DNA of 64,000 nt from Treponema berlinense (lineage in GTDB: Bacteria > Spirochaetota > Spirochaetia > Treponematales > Treponemataceae). Positions 51,625 through 59,455 of this stretch are shown piece after piece (positions within the stretch are counted from its first letter, which is position 1; every line of letters starts with the position of its first letter). Made by a program: the position numbers and the translations under genes. The notes beneath the pieces were generated by a model that saw only the letters and a program-made list of their open reading frames with translations, searched no databases and was not told the DNA's origin. The stretch spans positions 62,001 to 126,000 of the forward strand of contig NZ_FUXC01000006.1 of the NCBI RefSeq assembly GCF_900167025.1, written 5' to 3'.

Positions 51625-53718
51625 TTGATTTTTTCAATCAGCAAGGTAAGGTACGGTTTTAGAACCGTACCTTATTTGTTTATAGTCGTTTTTTCTCTTT
51701 TTTTTATTTTTCCTGCATTTTCAGAAGTTAAGATAGAGAATGGCATTGGAGAAAGTTTTTTTAAAAATTTTGGACAGAGAACTGGCATTGAAGGGATTTT
51801 TTCTGTAGAGAATCTAATCGGACAAAAAAAATCGATTGATGTTGAAGAAGTAATTCAAAAGACGCAAGACTTAAAACTTTGGGAAGACCCTTATTGGCGT
51901 ACTTTGGTTCATTATAAACCTACATTTTTTGGACATTATAAAAGTCTTGTTGATGATCCAGAATTTTTTTGCGCAAAAAATGGAAAAACTAATCCGCGCG
52001 CTGAACTTATAGCGACAGTCCGTGCTTTTTTTGAAGAAAAAATTGAAATTCCTGAAGAAACTAAAGAAGAAATAAATTCTGAAAGTCAAAAAGAATCTGA
52101 CGGCTCAGAAAAAAATACAAAAATCAAAAAACATGCAATTGAACGTTTTCCGGGACGTTACAGATGGATTTGCGAAAAACTTGGTCTTAAAAACAGCGAT
52201 TTTTCTTATGACGGAGATGCCGCTTACCAGGCGCTTTTGACAAAATTAAATCCGGGCGATATTTATCTGGTTTTTCCGGCAGGATACTTAAAAAGGCCTG
52301 CTTCGGTTTTTGGACACACTTTTCTTTTGGTCGAAACAAAAGGCCGTCCCCGCCTTACTGCAAATTCAATAAATTACGGAGCGGTTACAACTTTAACCGG
52401 AGGACCGCTTTATGCACTTTTAGGACTGGTGGGCGGTTTTAAGGGATATTATGGTTTTGAAGCCTATTACGAAAAAATCAAGCAGTATTCTGATATGGAT
52501 ATGCGCGATATGTGGGAATACCGGATCAATCTGACAGATGACGAAAAAGACAGAATGCTTCGCCACGTTTTTGACTTGGCAGGAATTTATTCAAGATATT
52601 ATTTTACTGGCGAAAACTGCTCTTACAACCTGCTTTTTTTGATAGAAGCGGCTCGTCCTTCCACAAAAGTGACCGAATTGATTGGTGGCGTTGTAGAACC
52701 AGTCGAAACTGTCAAATTGATTTACGAATCTGGTCTTACGGATAAAGTTGAATACAGACCGTCGATTTATTCAAAAATCGAAAATGAAAAGACACTTTTA
52801 ACAAAAAAAGAACAAAAATTTGCAAAAAAACTTTGCCTTGGCAAGACAACTGTGGAAGATTTTCCTTTTGAGGATATTTCGCCGGAAAAACAGGCTGCGC
52901 TCTGGGAACTTTGCGCAGATTATCTGAACGTTCTTTTGCATTCAAATAAAATTTCTTCGGATGAATACAGGCCACGCTATCTTTCTGTTTTGTCTGCCAG
53001 ACGCAAACTTGGAAAACTCAATCCGCCGGAATTTTCGGTTCCTGCACATCCGGAAGAAGCCCACGGTTCTAAAAAAATTGCTTTTGCCGGCGGTTATGAC
53101 AAAAAAGGTGGTTTTATCGGGACAAATTTCCGTCTGACCGCGCACGAGCAGCTTGAGCGTTCGGCAGGTTATTCTGAAAACTCGGAACTTGCGTTTGCAA
53201 TGGTCGATTTGAGATATAATTTTTCTAAAAACGAATTTTATCTTCAAAAAGCGGATTTGCTTTCGATAATTTCCCTTCCGGCAAGCGATTTGTTTTTCTT
53301 TAACGGTGCTTCGCAACTTTTGACCGGACTTGAAAAAAATCTCGACAAAGACGGTTCTGAAAATTTTGCCTGGCGCTTAAAAACTTTGTACGGTTTTAGC
53401 ATTCGCCCAGTTTCCAGGCTGCAGCTTTATGCTTTGGCTGGAATCGACTGTTATTTTTCTCCAGCCTACAGTTACGGAACGGAACTTTTTGCCGGCGGCG
53501 AAACAGGTTTAATTGCCGGAAATGATATTTTTAGAACCAAAATTTATGCGGATTTTATGCTGAATGTTTTTGATACCGAATATTTGCGCTCAAGATTTGG
53601 AATTGAATCCTGTCTGTCAGTTTCCAAAAATGCGGCTTTGAAGGGCGGTTATTCTTTTTTGCGCAATTACAAAAAAAACTGGCACGAGTGGAATATTTCG
53701 TTCAATCTGTATTTTTAA
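51625..53718 (+). CDS. DUF4105 family membrane-associated protein
   Basis: A 697-residue protein. The TTG at 51625 gives a proper signal peptide (charged KVRYGFR, then a hydrophobic core to about residue 33); the next in-frame TTG (51676) would lose the positive charges. The DUF4105 core, ~200-370, has SVFGHTFLLVE with a conserved His, ANSINYGAV, and TGENCSYNLLFL with a conserved Cys, suggesting a papain-like active pair. The C-terminal ~200 residues are strand-rich and may form a barrel-like outer-membrane part. A terminator-like hairpin of the previous gene lies within the first 17 codons. Confidence 0.78.
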   Translation: MIFSISKVRYGFRTVPYLFIVVFSLFFIFPAFSEVKIENGIGESFFKNFGQRTGIEGIFSVENLIGQKKSIDVEEVIQKTQDLKLWEDPYWRTLVHYKPTFFGHYKSLVDDPEFFCAKNGKTNPRAELIATVRAFFEEKIEIPEETKEEINSESQKESDGSEKNTKIKKHAIERFPGRYRWICEKLGLKNSDFSYDGDAAYQALLTKLNPGDIYLVFPAGYLKRPASVFGHTFLLVETKGRPRLTANSINYGAVTTLTGGPLYALLGLVGGFKGYYGFEAYYEKIKQYSDMDMRDMWEYRINLTDDEKDRMLRHVFDLAGIYSRYYFTGENCSYNLLFLIEAARPSTKVTELIGGVVEPVETVKLIYESGLTDKVEYRPSIYSKIENEKTLLTKKEQKFAKKLCLGKTTVEDFPFEDISPEKQAALWELCADYLNVLLHSNKISSDEYRPRYLSVLSARRKLGKLNPPEFSVPAHPEEAHGSKKIAFAGGYDKKGGFIGTNFRLTAHEQLERSAGYSENSELAFAMVDLRYNFSKNEFYLQKADLLSIISLPASDLFFFNGASQLLTGLEKNLDKDGSENFAWRLKTLYGFSIRPVSRLQLYALAGIDCYFSPAYSYGTELFAGGETGLIAGNDIFRTKIYADFMLNVFDTEYLRSRFGIESCLSVSKNAALKGGYSFLRNYKKNWHEWNISFNLYF
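51647..51681 (+). terminator. Terminator-like hairpin inside the DUF4105 start region
   Basis: TAAGGTACGGTT (51647-51658) pairs perfectly with AACCGTACCTTA (51663-51674), loop TTAG, followed by TTTGTTT. It ends the DUF3015 transcript but is also codons 8-17 of the DUF4105 gene. Confidence 0.75.
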
Positions 53719-53770
53719 GGCTTAAGGGTATTTTTTGAAAAAGAAATGTATATTTTACGGAGGAAAGCGA

Positions 53771-55384
53771 ATGAAAAAAAATCTTTCGATACTAGTCAGC
53801 GTATTTTCTGTAATTCTTCTTATTTTTCTTTTTTTTTGGCATGAATTTGAAAGCGAATATTTTGAAATTGTCTTTTACAGCGTAGTTTGCATAGAAATTT
53901 TGATTACAGTTTTGGGTTTTATGCTCAATTCAATTTTTGAAGAAAAAGAAAACAAGACTGATTCTTTGCAGGATTTTTTTTCTGACACCCTCGAAGGCGA
54001 AAAATCTGCAGTTAAAAAAACTGAAAAAGAAAAAAACGAATCTTACGAAACTGTTTTGACCGAAATTGGAAATCCTTTGCAGTCAATTCAGGCAATGGCT
54101 GGAATCCTTTCTGAACCGCTTGATGAAAATTCTCAAATTTCTGCTGCCAGGCTTATTACAAAAAATATTCATCTTATAAAAGACATAATTGGTCAAAAAA
54201 CTTATAGCGATGATCAAAAAATTCCGGAAAAAGATATTTTGCTTCAGCTTGTGCAAAAGGTTCCTGTAAAAAAAGATGTCGAGCATGGAATTTCCATTGG
54301 AATTTACGGCGAGGTGAATTCTTACAACCTGACTTTAAGGCTTGTTTTGCAGTCCTATGGTTTTTTTGTACGAATTTTAGAGCATTCCCAAAAAGCACTT
54401 TTTGCAATTGAAGACGGTCTTATTCAAATGCTGATAATTTCGCCGGAATCGGAAAATGACGAGAGTTTTTATCTTTGCAAGGCGATTCGGAAAAAATATG
54501 CGGTTCTTGAATTTCCAATTTTGATGCTTGTAAACAAATACAATTCTTATCTTATGGAAAAAAATTTTGAAGGTCAGATAAATGATTTTCTTGTGCGGCC
54601 CTTTGATATTTCTGCTCTTCTTGGACGGATTCGGATTCTCGAAAATTACAGAAATCTTTGGCTCGAAAAACAGGAGCTCTTAAAAAGCGAAAAAGAAAAA
54701 AGCACTTTTTTGTATTTTGTAACGCACAACGTAAATACGCCGCTGACAGTTTTATTGAATGAAATTCAAAAATTGCAGAAAACGGCAAAAAACGAAAAAA
54801 ACGAGAAACTCCTGTCAGAAATTCAAAGCATTTGCGATTGCACCAGTCAGATAAACATTATTATTCAGAATGTCTTGAACTCTTACAGAATTTCAGATGG
54901 ACGGTATCTTGTAAATCCAAAAATTATAAATCTTGAAGAATTTCTTTTAGAAGAAAACAAATTTTTGATTCAAAAAGCTAAGCGGAAAAATCAAACTTTT
55001 GCATTTGAATGTAACTTTCAAAATCCGCGCATTTTTTGTGACGAAAACAGCTTAAAAGGAATTTATGTAAATCTCGTAGACAATGCGATAAAATATACTT
55101 TGCCAGAAGGAAATATAAAAGTTAGAATTGATGCAAGCGAAGAAAATATTTTTTTGCGCGTAATTGATGATGGAGTTGGAATTCCTGAAGAAAAAAGACC
55201 TGTTCTATTTAATCGTTTTGCAGGAATTGGTTCAAAACACGGAAAAAATGAACATTCTGTCGGACTTGGACTTTATGTCGTAAACGAAATCTGCAAATTG
55301 AATGGGCTTGAACTTGAATACGCGGAGAATTCCGAAGCTGTGAGCGGCAGTATTTTTACTGTGATTTTTAAGAGGCTTGGTTAA
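53771..55384 (+). CDS. Sensor histidine kinase with internal degenerate receiver
   Basis: A 537-residue kinase. Two membrane helices at ~5-25 and ~35-58 with almost no periplasmic loop, then ETVLTEIGNPLQSIQAM, which resembles an H-box without the His. Residues ~175-295 resemble a receiver domain, but the phospho-Asp position is Ser (LIISPESE) and the conserved Lys is Arg (VRPFD). A second H-box, YFVTHNVNTPLTVL, has the His. The HATPase part has NLVDNAIKYT, DDGVGIPE, FNRFAGIG and GLGLYVV. It is encoded one base before its response regulator. ATG at 53771 follows GGAGG. Confidence 0.85.
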   Translation: MKKNLSILVSVFSVILLIFLFFWHEFESEYFEIVFYSVVCIEILITVLGFMLNSIFEEKENKTDSLQDFFSDTLEGEKSAVKKTEKEKNESYETVLTEIGNPLQSIQAMAGILSEPLDENSQISAARLITKNIHLIKDIIGQKTYSDDQKIPEKDILLQLVQKVPVKKDVEHGISIGIYGEVNSYNLTLRLVLQSYGFFVRILEHSQKALFAIEDGLIQMLIISPESENDESFYLCKAIRKKYAVLEFPILMLVNKYNSYLMEKNFEGQINDFLVRPFDISALLGRIRILENYRNLWLEKQELLKSEKEKSTFLYFVTHNVNTPLTVLLNEIQKLQKTAKNEKNEKLLSEIQSICDCTSQINIIIQNVLNSYRISDGRYLVNPKIINLEEFLLEENKFLIQKAKRKNQTFAFECNFQNPRIFCDENSLKGIYVNLVDNAIKYTLPEGNIKVRIDASEENIFLRVIDDGVGIPEEKRPVLFNRFAGIGSKHGKNEHSVGLGLYVVNEICKLNGLELEYAENSEAVSGSIFTVIFKRLG

Positions 55385-56101
55385 ATGGACGAAAAAGAAA
55401 TTATAATGGTCGTTGAAGATTCTGAGTCGCTGAATAATTTTATTGCCAAAAATCTTATTGAGCAGGGATTTGAGGTAATTCAGTGTTTTAACGCAAAAGA
55501 TGCCTACAGAAAACTTTCAAAAAATTTTATAAGCCTTGTAATCCTGGATTTAAATCTTGGCGACGACATTGGCGGAATGAGGGTTTTACATTCAATCCGG
55601 CTCCAGGACAAAATCCTTCCGGTTATGATTGTTTCTTCGATAAATACCGACAAAAGCAAGGTTGAAGGTTTTAGGGAAGGTTGCGACGATTATATTACAA
55701 AGCCTTTTTATATTGAAGAATTGATTTTGCGAATAAAAAGAATGCTGGAAAAATCCTCGTTAATTGGTTTTAATAAAAATACAGTCGAAACGCTTTATAC
55801 CAATGGAATTTTTGAACTTGATCTGGATTCGCTTACGGTTTGCAAAAACGGAAAGAAAATTCCAATGCGCAAAAAGCAGTTTGATATGATGCTTTATTTT
55901 ATCCGAAATTCAAATAAAATCCTGCCGTTCGAGGCGATTTATCAAAATGTTTGGAATGAGCCGATTCCGGACGAAAAAACTCTCGAAAGCAACATTTACG
56001 TAAATATCCGCACATTGCGCAATCTTATCGAAGACGATAAAAAAAATCCGCGCCACATAGTTTCTGTGAGCAAATGCGGTTATATTTTTGTGCCGGAATA
56101 A
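55385..56101 (+). CDS. Response regulator, OmpR/PhoB type
   Basis: A 238-residue regulator: receiver domain with acidic pocket VVEDSES, phospho-Asp in VILDLNLGDD and Lys in YITKPFYI, then a winged-helix DNA-binding domain (FELDLDSLTVCKNGKKI ... RTLRNLIEDD ... SKCGYIFVPE). It begins directly after the histidine kinase stop and is therefore its partner. Targets are unknown. It is convergent with the next gene, 14 bases away. Confidence 0.92.
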   Translation: MDEKEIIMVVEDSESLNNFIAKNLIEQGFEVIQCFNAKDAYRKLSKNFISLVILDLNLGDDIGGMRVLHSIRLQDKILPVMIVSSINTDKSKVEGFREGCDDYITKPFYIEELILRIKRMLEKSSLIGFNKNTVETLYTNGIFELDLDSLTVCKNGKKIPMRKKQFDMMLYFIRNSNKILPFEAIYQNVWNEPIPDEKTLESNIYVNIRTLRNLIEDDKKNPRHIVSVSKCGYIFVPE

Positions 56102-56115
56102 AGGAAAACTGGCTT

Positions 56116-57213
56116 TTAACTCAAATATTCCGGGCGTTTTTTTATAAATTCGCGTTTTTTAAGGTCTGTCAGCGATAAAATTTTGTCTAAGTCGGAATTT
56201 GCCGAGACTTTTGCGTAACCGAGAGTAACAAGAGGCATTTCCTTAAAATCGAAACTTTCTTTTATAAATTCGATAAAAAATTTGCGGTTGAGTTCGTCAA
56301 AATTGAGGGCCATGTCGCTTATTGTTACCAAAAATTCCTCGCTTCCGATTCTGTAGCACTGACCGTATTTTTTGAAAAATTTATTGAAAATTTTTGAAAC
56401 AGTCACAATAATCCGGTCGATTTCTTTGCGTGAATAATTTAGTTTGAGTTTTGCAAAATTGTCGATTTCTGCAACAACAATGCAGTGCTCTTTCTTTTGG
56501 CGGCAGAGCCATTTTTGAAAGCTTCCGTAATTTAAAAGACAGGTTTGAACGTCTAGCTGCTGGTAAAGGGTTGTGTGATAGATGTAATAAATAAGAATGG
56601 AAAAGATTATTGTAAGCCAGGTGATTTGAATTTCGGGATGTAGAATTTGAACTGCGGATCCAAAAAAAACAAGCAAAAAATTAAGAAGAAGTACGATTCC
56701 GTTATTTTTCCAGAAACGAACAGAAAGCCGGATGTTTGTAAGCAAAAAATAAAAAAGGCTGAGCATGTAAAAAGCCACGTAAATAAAAAAGCCTTTTGCC
56801 CTTGAATAATGATTTTCTTTATCAACGTAAAAAACGCTGTATTTGGGAGTTGCAATCAGCGAAATAAGGAGCCAAAGCGAATAAATTACGCACAGAAAAG
56901 CCATTGGATTTATTTTAAAACGCTTTTCGCCAATGTGCGGAAAAAGAGCTTTGCTCAAAGAAACGTAGACGGCCGGCGTAAGGCTAAAACCGATATAATT
57001 TGAAGTGATATGGAAAAATTTGAATTTTGGCGGAGTGTTGTCAAAAATCATTGTGAGCACTTCCATGATGCAGATTAAAAAAACGATTGCGCCTGTTGTC
57101 TGAAATTTATTTTTTTGATGAGTGCTGATTATAGAATTCCCGGAAACCAAAACAAAAAGAATTACAAGGGAAAAAATATTTATGCAGGTGATTGTCGAAA
57201 AATAAGGAGTCAC
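56116..57213 (-). CDS. Membrane protein with degenerate GGDEF domain
   Basis: A 365-residue protein: six to seven hydrophobic segments over residues ~8-220 (7TM-like sensor), then a C-terminal GGDEF-like domain. The signature reads RIGSEEFLV instead of RxGGDEF, and the metal and substrate region is VVAEIDNFAKLKLNY, so diguanylate cyclase activity is uncertain. A GTG start at 57213 is chosen because GGAG lies 9 bases before it and the longer frame would run into the tRNA gene. The tRNA-Gly ends 19 bases upstream on the same strand with no terminator between, so the two may share a transcript. Confidence 0.72.
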   Translation of the reverse strand: MTPYFSTITCINIFSLVILFVLVSGNSIISTHQKNKFQTTGAIVFLICIMEVLTMIFDNTPPKFKFFHITSNYIGFSLTPAVYVSLSKALFPHIGEKRFKINPMAFLCVIYSLWLLISLIATPKYSVFYVDKENHYSRAKGFFIYVAFYMLSLFYFLLTNIRLSVRFWKNNGIVLLLNFLLVFFGSAVQILHPEIQITWLTIIFSILIYYIYHTTLYQQLDVQTCLLNYGSFQKWLCRQKKEHCIVVAEIDNFAKLKLNYSRKEIDRIIVTVSKIFNKFFKKYGQCYRIGSEEFLVTISDMALNFDELNRKFFIEFIKESFDFKEMPLVTLGYAKVSANSDLDKILSLTDLKKREFIKKRPEYLS

Positions 57214-57232
57214 GAACTCTTTCTCCAAAATG

Positions 57233-57303
57233 AGCAGATGACGGGAGTCGAACCCGCGCGCCAACCTTGGGAAGGTCGTGTACTACCGTTATATTACATC
57301 TGC
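57233..57303 (-). tRNA. tRNA-Gly (anticodon CCC)
   Basis: A 71-base cloverleaf on the minus strand: acceptor GCAGATG pairs with CATCTGC, anticodon arm CGACC-TTCCCAA-GGTTG with anticodon CCC, and T-arm GCGGG-TTCGACT-CCCGT. The discriminator is T and CCA is not encoded. Confidence 0.92.
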
Positions 57304-57399
57304 AGTTCTGACTTTAAATATAATAGATAAAACACTAAAAAACAATATTCTAAAAAAAATCTAAAAAAATACGGATGCACTTGACTTTTTATGCGGTTT

Positions 57400-57480
57400 T
57401 GTAGCCCGGACATTAGCCAAGCCGCAGGCTGTGCGAAGCACCGCGCGTGAGCAAGTGGCGGTTGGCCGGATTGAGAGAAA
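57400..57480 (+). repeat. Interspersed repeat-like element
   Basis: TAGCCCGGACATTAGCCAAG, a GCCGCAGGCTG segment and GAGCAAGTGGCGGTTGGCC. The last part resembles the TTGGCCGCTACC end of the copy in the TonB-receptor gene. It lies between the tRNA and the pst operon promoter. Confidence 0.5.
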
Positions 57481-57496
57481 AATGCGCTCCAAAAAA

Positions 57497-57564
57497 TTTA
57501 ACCGAATTTTAACAATTTTATAGCACAATTTTTACAGCACAGACTTAAATTGCTTATTGTAAAC
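57497..57564 (+). promoter_or_regulatory. Probable Pho box and promoter of the pst operon
   Basis: TTTAAC at 57497 and 57508 and TTTTAC at 57530 lie in 11-base steps (57519 is a weaker match). This is the spacing of PhoB/PhoP direct repeats. A -10-like TAAACT is at 57559-57564 with no -35, as at activator-dependent promoters. phoB is encoded in the same operon. Confidence 0.55.
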
Positions 57565-57591
57565 TAGATTTTCATACAGGAGGTTTTTACT

Positions 57592-58464
57592 ATGAAAATT
57601 AATAAGGTTGCAGTTTTGGCAATTGCTGGTTTGGCTCTTTTTGGTTCGGATTTGTGGGCTTGGCCATGGGGAAAGAAAGATGGAAAAATTAAGGATTCTA
57701 TTACTGTAATTTCTCGCGAGGCTGGTTCTGGAACTCGCGGAGCTTTTGTTGAACTTTTTGGTGTTGAAGCTAAAAATGCCCAGGGCAAAAAAGTTGATAT
57801 GACAGTTGATTCTGCTGATATTACAAACAGCACAGAGGTTGTAATCACTTCTGTTTCTGGAAATCCTTCTTCAATCGGATATATTTCCCTCGGTTCTTTG
57901 AACAGCACTGTAAAGGCTTTGGAAATTGACGGTGCAGTTGCTTCTGTTGCAAATATCAAAAACGGTTCATACAAAGTTAGCCGTCCTTTTAACATTGTAA
58001 CAAAAGACGGTCTTTCTCCTGCTGCGAGTGAATTTAAGAGATTTATTCTTTCTGCTGATGGTCAGGCAATTGTAGAAAAGAAAGGCTACATTGCTGTTAC
58101 TAAAAATCAGCCATATCTTGCAAATGTAAAATCTGGAAAAGTTACAGTTGCCGGTTCTTCTTCGGTTTTTCCTGTTATGGAAAAACTTGCTGAAGCATTT
58201 AAAGAAGTAAACCCTGGAATCGTTGTTGAAGTTTCTCAGAGTGATTCTACAACTGGTGTAAACAGCGCAATTCAGGGTGTTTGCGACATTGGTATGGCAA
58301 GCCGAGACCTTAAAGCAAGCGAAACTGGCGTAAATGCTGACAAAATCGCAATCGACGGTATTGCAGTTGTGGTAAACAAGAAAAATCCTGCAAACGGTCT
58401 TACAAAAGAAAAGGTTCGCAAAATCTTTGTAGGCGAAATTACAAAGTGGAGCGAAGTAAAGTAG
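57592..58464 (+). CDS. pstS: Circularly permuted phosphate-binding protein PstS
   Basis: A 290-residue exported phosphate-binding protein with swapped halves. After a signal peptide (cleavage near LWA, residue ~23), residues ~32-175 are what is normally the second half: SITVISREAGSGTRGAF (phosphate contacts), NPSSIGYISLGSL, ISP-type KVSRPFNIVTK and ADGQAIVEKKGYIAV, which is usually the C-terminus. A ~10-residue linker follows, then residues ~181-290 are the normal N-terminal half: SGKVTVAGSSSVFPVMEKLA, SQSDSTTGVNSAIQG, CDIGMASRDL, IDGIAVVVNKKNP and IFVGEITKWSEVK, where it ends. Both sets of phosphate-binding loops are complete. AGGAGG precedes the ATG. pstC, pstA and pstB follow. Confidence 0.88.
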   Translation: MKINKVAVLAIAGLALFGSDLWAWPWGKKDGKIKDSITVISREAGSGTRGAFVELFGVEAKNAQGKKVDMTVDSADITNSTEVVITSVSGNPSSIGYISLGSLNSTVKALEIDGAVASVANIKNGSYKVSRPFNIVTKDGLSPAASEFKRFILSADGQAIVEKKGYIAVTKNQPYLANVKSGKVTVAGSSSVFPVMEKLAEAFKEVNPGIVVEVSQSDSTTGVNSAIQGVCDIGMASRDLKASETGVNADKIAIDGIAVVVNKKNPANGLTKEKVRKIFVGEITKWSEVK

Positions 58465-58482
58465 TTTTTGGCTGGTAAAAAA

Positions 58483-58556
58483 GGCGGGCTGTCAAAAAAG
58501 TGATGTGAATGCTTAAAAATGGAGCATGCGTGATTTTTGAGGCAGTCCAGTTTTTT
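58483..58556 (+). terminator. Terminator or attenuator between pstS and pstC
   Basis: GGGCTGTCAAAAA (about 58486-58498) pairs with TTTTTGA and GGCAGTCC (58534-58548), with some G-T pairs, and is followed by GTTTTTT. It would keep pstS expression above that of the permease genes. Confidence 0.6.
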
Positions 58557-58583
58557 AGTTCTTGAATTGTTGAAGGAAATATT

Positions 58584-59429
58584 TTGAAAACAAAATTAGA
58601 ATCGACAATGAAATTGATTTTTTTGCTTGCGGCAAGTGTGAGTGTTGCGGCGGTTGCATTGATCTGTTTTTTTATGTTTGCAAACGGCGTGCCGGCAATG
58701 CAGAAAATTGGTTTTGGAAACTTTTTGCTTGGAATGAAATGGAAGCCTGAGATTGATTTGTACGGAATTTTTCCAATGATTGTTGGAAGCCTTGTTGTGA
58801 CAGTCGGTGCAATTATTCTTGGTGTTCCATTTGGAATTATGACGGCGATTTATATGGCCCGTTTTTGTCCTGCAAAGTTTTATCCCGTTATGAAGCACGG
58901 TGTAAATCTTTTGGCTGGAATTCCTTCTGTCGTATACGGATTTTTTGGTTTGACGGCTATTGTGCCGATTATCCGTTCGGTTTTTGGAGGAAGCGGAACT
59001 AGTATTCTTGCGGCTTCGATTGTGCTTGCAATAATGATTCTTCCGACGATTATAAGCGTTAGCGAAACCTCTTTGAGAGCTGTTCCTGAACTTTTTTACG
59101 AAGGCTCTCTTGCTTTGGGCGCATGTAAGGAGCGAAGCGTATTTTTTGCTGAGCTTCCTGCGGCAAAATCTGGAATTATTGCAGGAATTATTCTTGGAGT
59201 TGGCCGTGCTGTCGGCGAAACTATGGCTGTAATTATGGTTGCCGGAAATCAGGCGGTTATGCCACGCGGACTTGTAAAAGGAATCCGCACTTTAACGGCA
59301 AATATTGTTCTTGAAATGGGATATGCCGCCGGACTCCACCGTGAGGCATTGATTGCAACTTCGGTTGTTTTATTCTTTTTTATTTTGATTATCAATTTTG
59401 TATTTATGATGACAAAGAAAAAGGCGTAA
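58584..59429 (+). CDS. pstC: Phosphate ABC transporter permease PstC
   Basis: A 281-residue inner-membrane permease with six hydrophobic segments. GIPSVVYGFFGL and the coupling loop EGSLALGACKERSVFFAELP followed by GVGRAVGETMAVIMVAGN are PstC landmarks. A TTG start at 58584 has AAGGA 6 bases upstream; an ATG eight codons later is the alternative but lacks a ribosome site. It pairs with PstA. Confidence 0.92.
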   Translation: MKTKLESTMKLIFLLAASVSVAAVALICFFMFANGVPAMQKIGFGNFLLGMKWKPEIDLYGIFPMIVGSLVVTVGAIILGVPFGIMTAIYMARFCPAKFYPVMKHGVNLLAGIPSVVYGFFGLTAIVPIIRSVFGGSGTSILAASIVLAIMILPTIISVSETSLRAVPELFYEGSLALGACKERSVFFAELPAAKSGIIAGIILGVGRAVGETMAVIMVAGNQAVMPRGLVKGIRTLTANIVLEMGYAAGLHREALIATSVVLFFFILIINFVFMMTKKKA

Positions 59430-59455
59430 AAATAGCAGTTTTTGGAGGAATTGAT

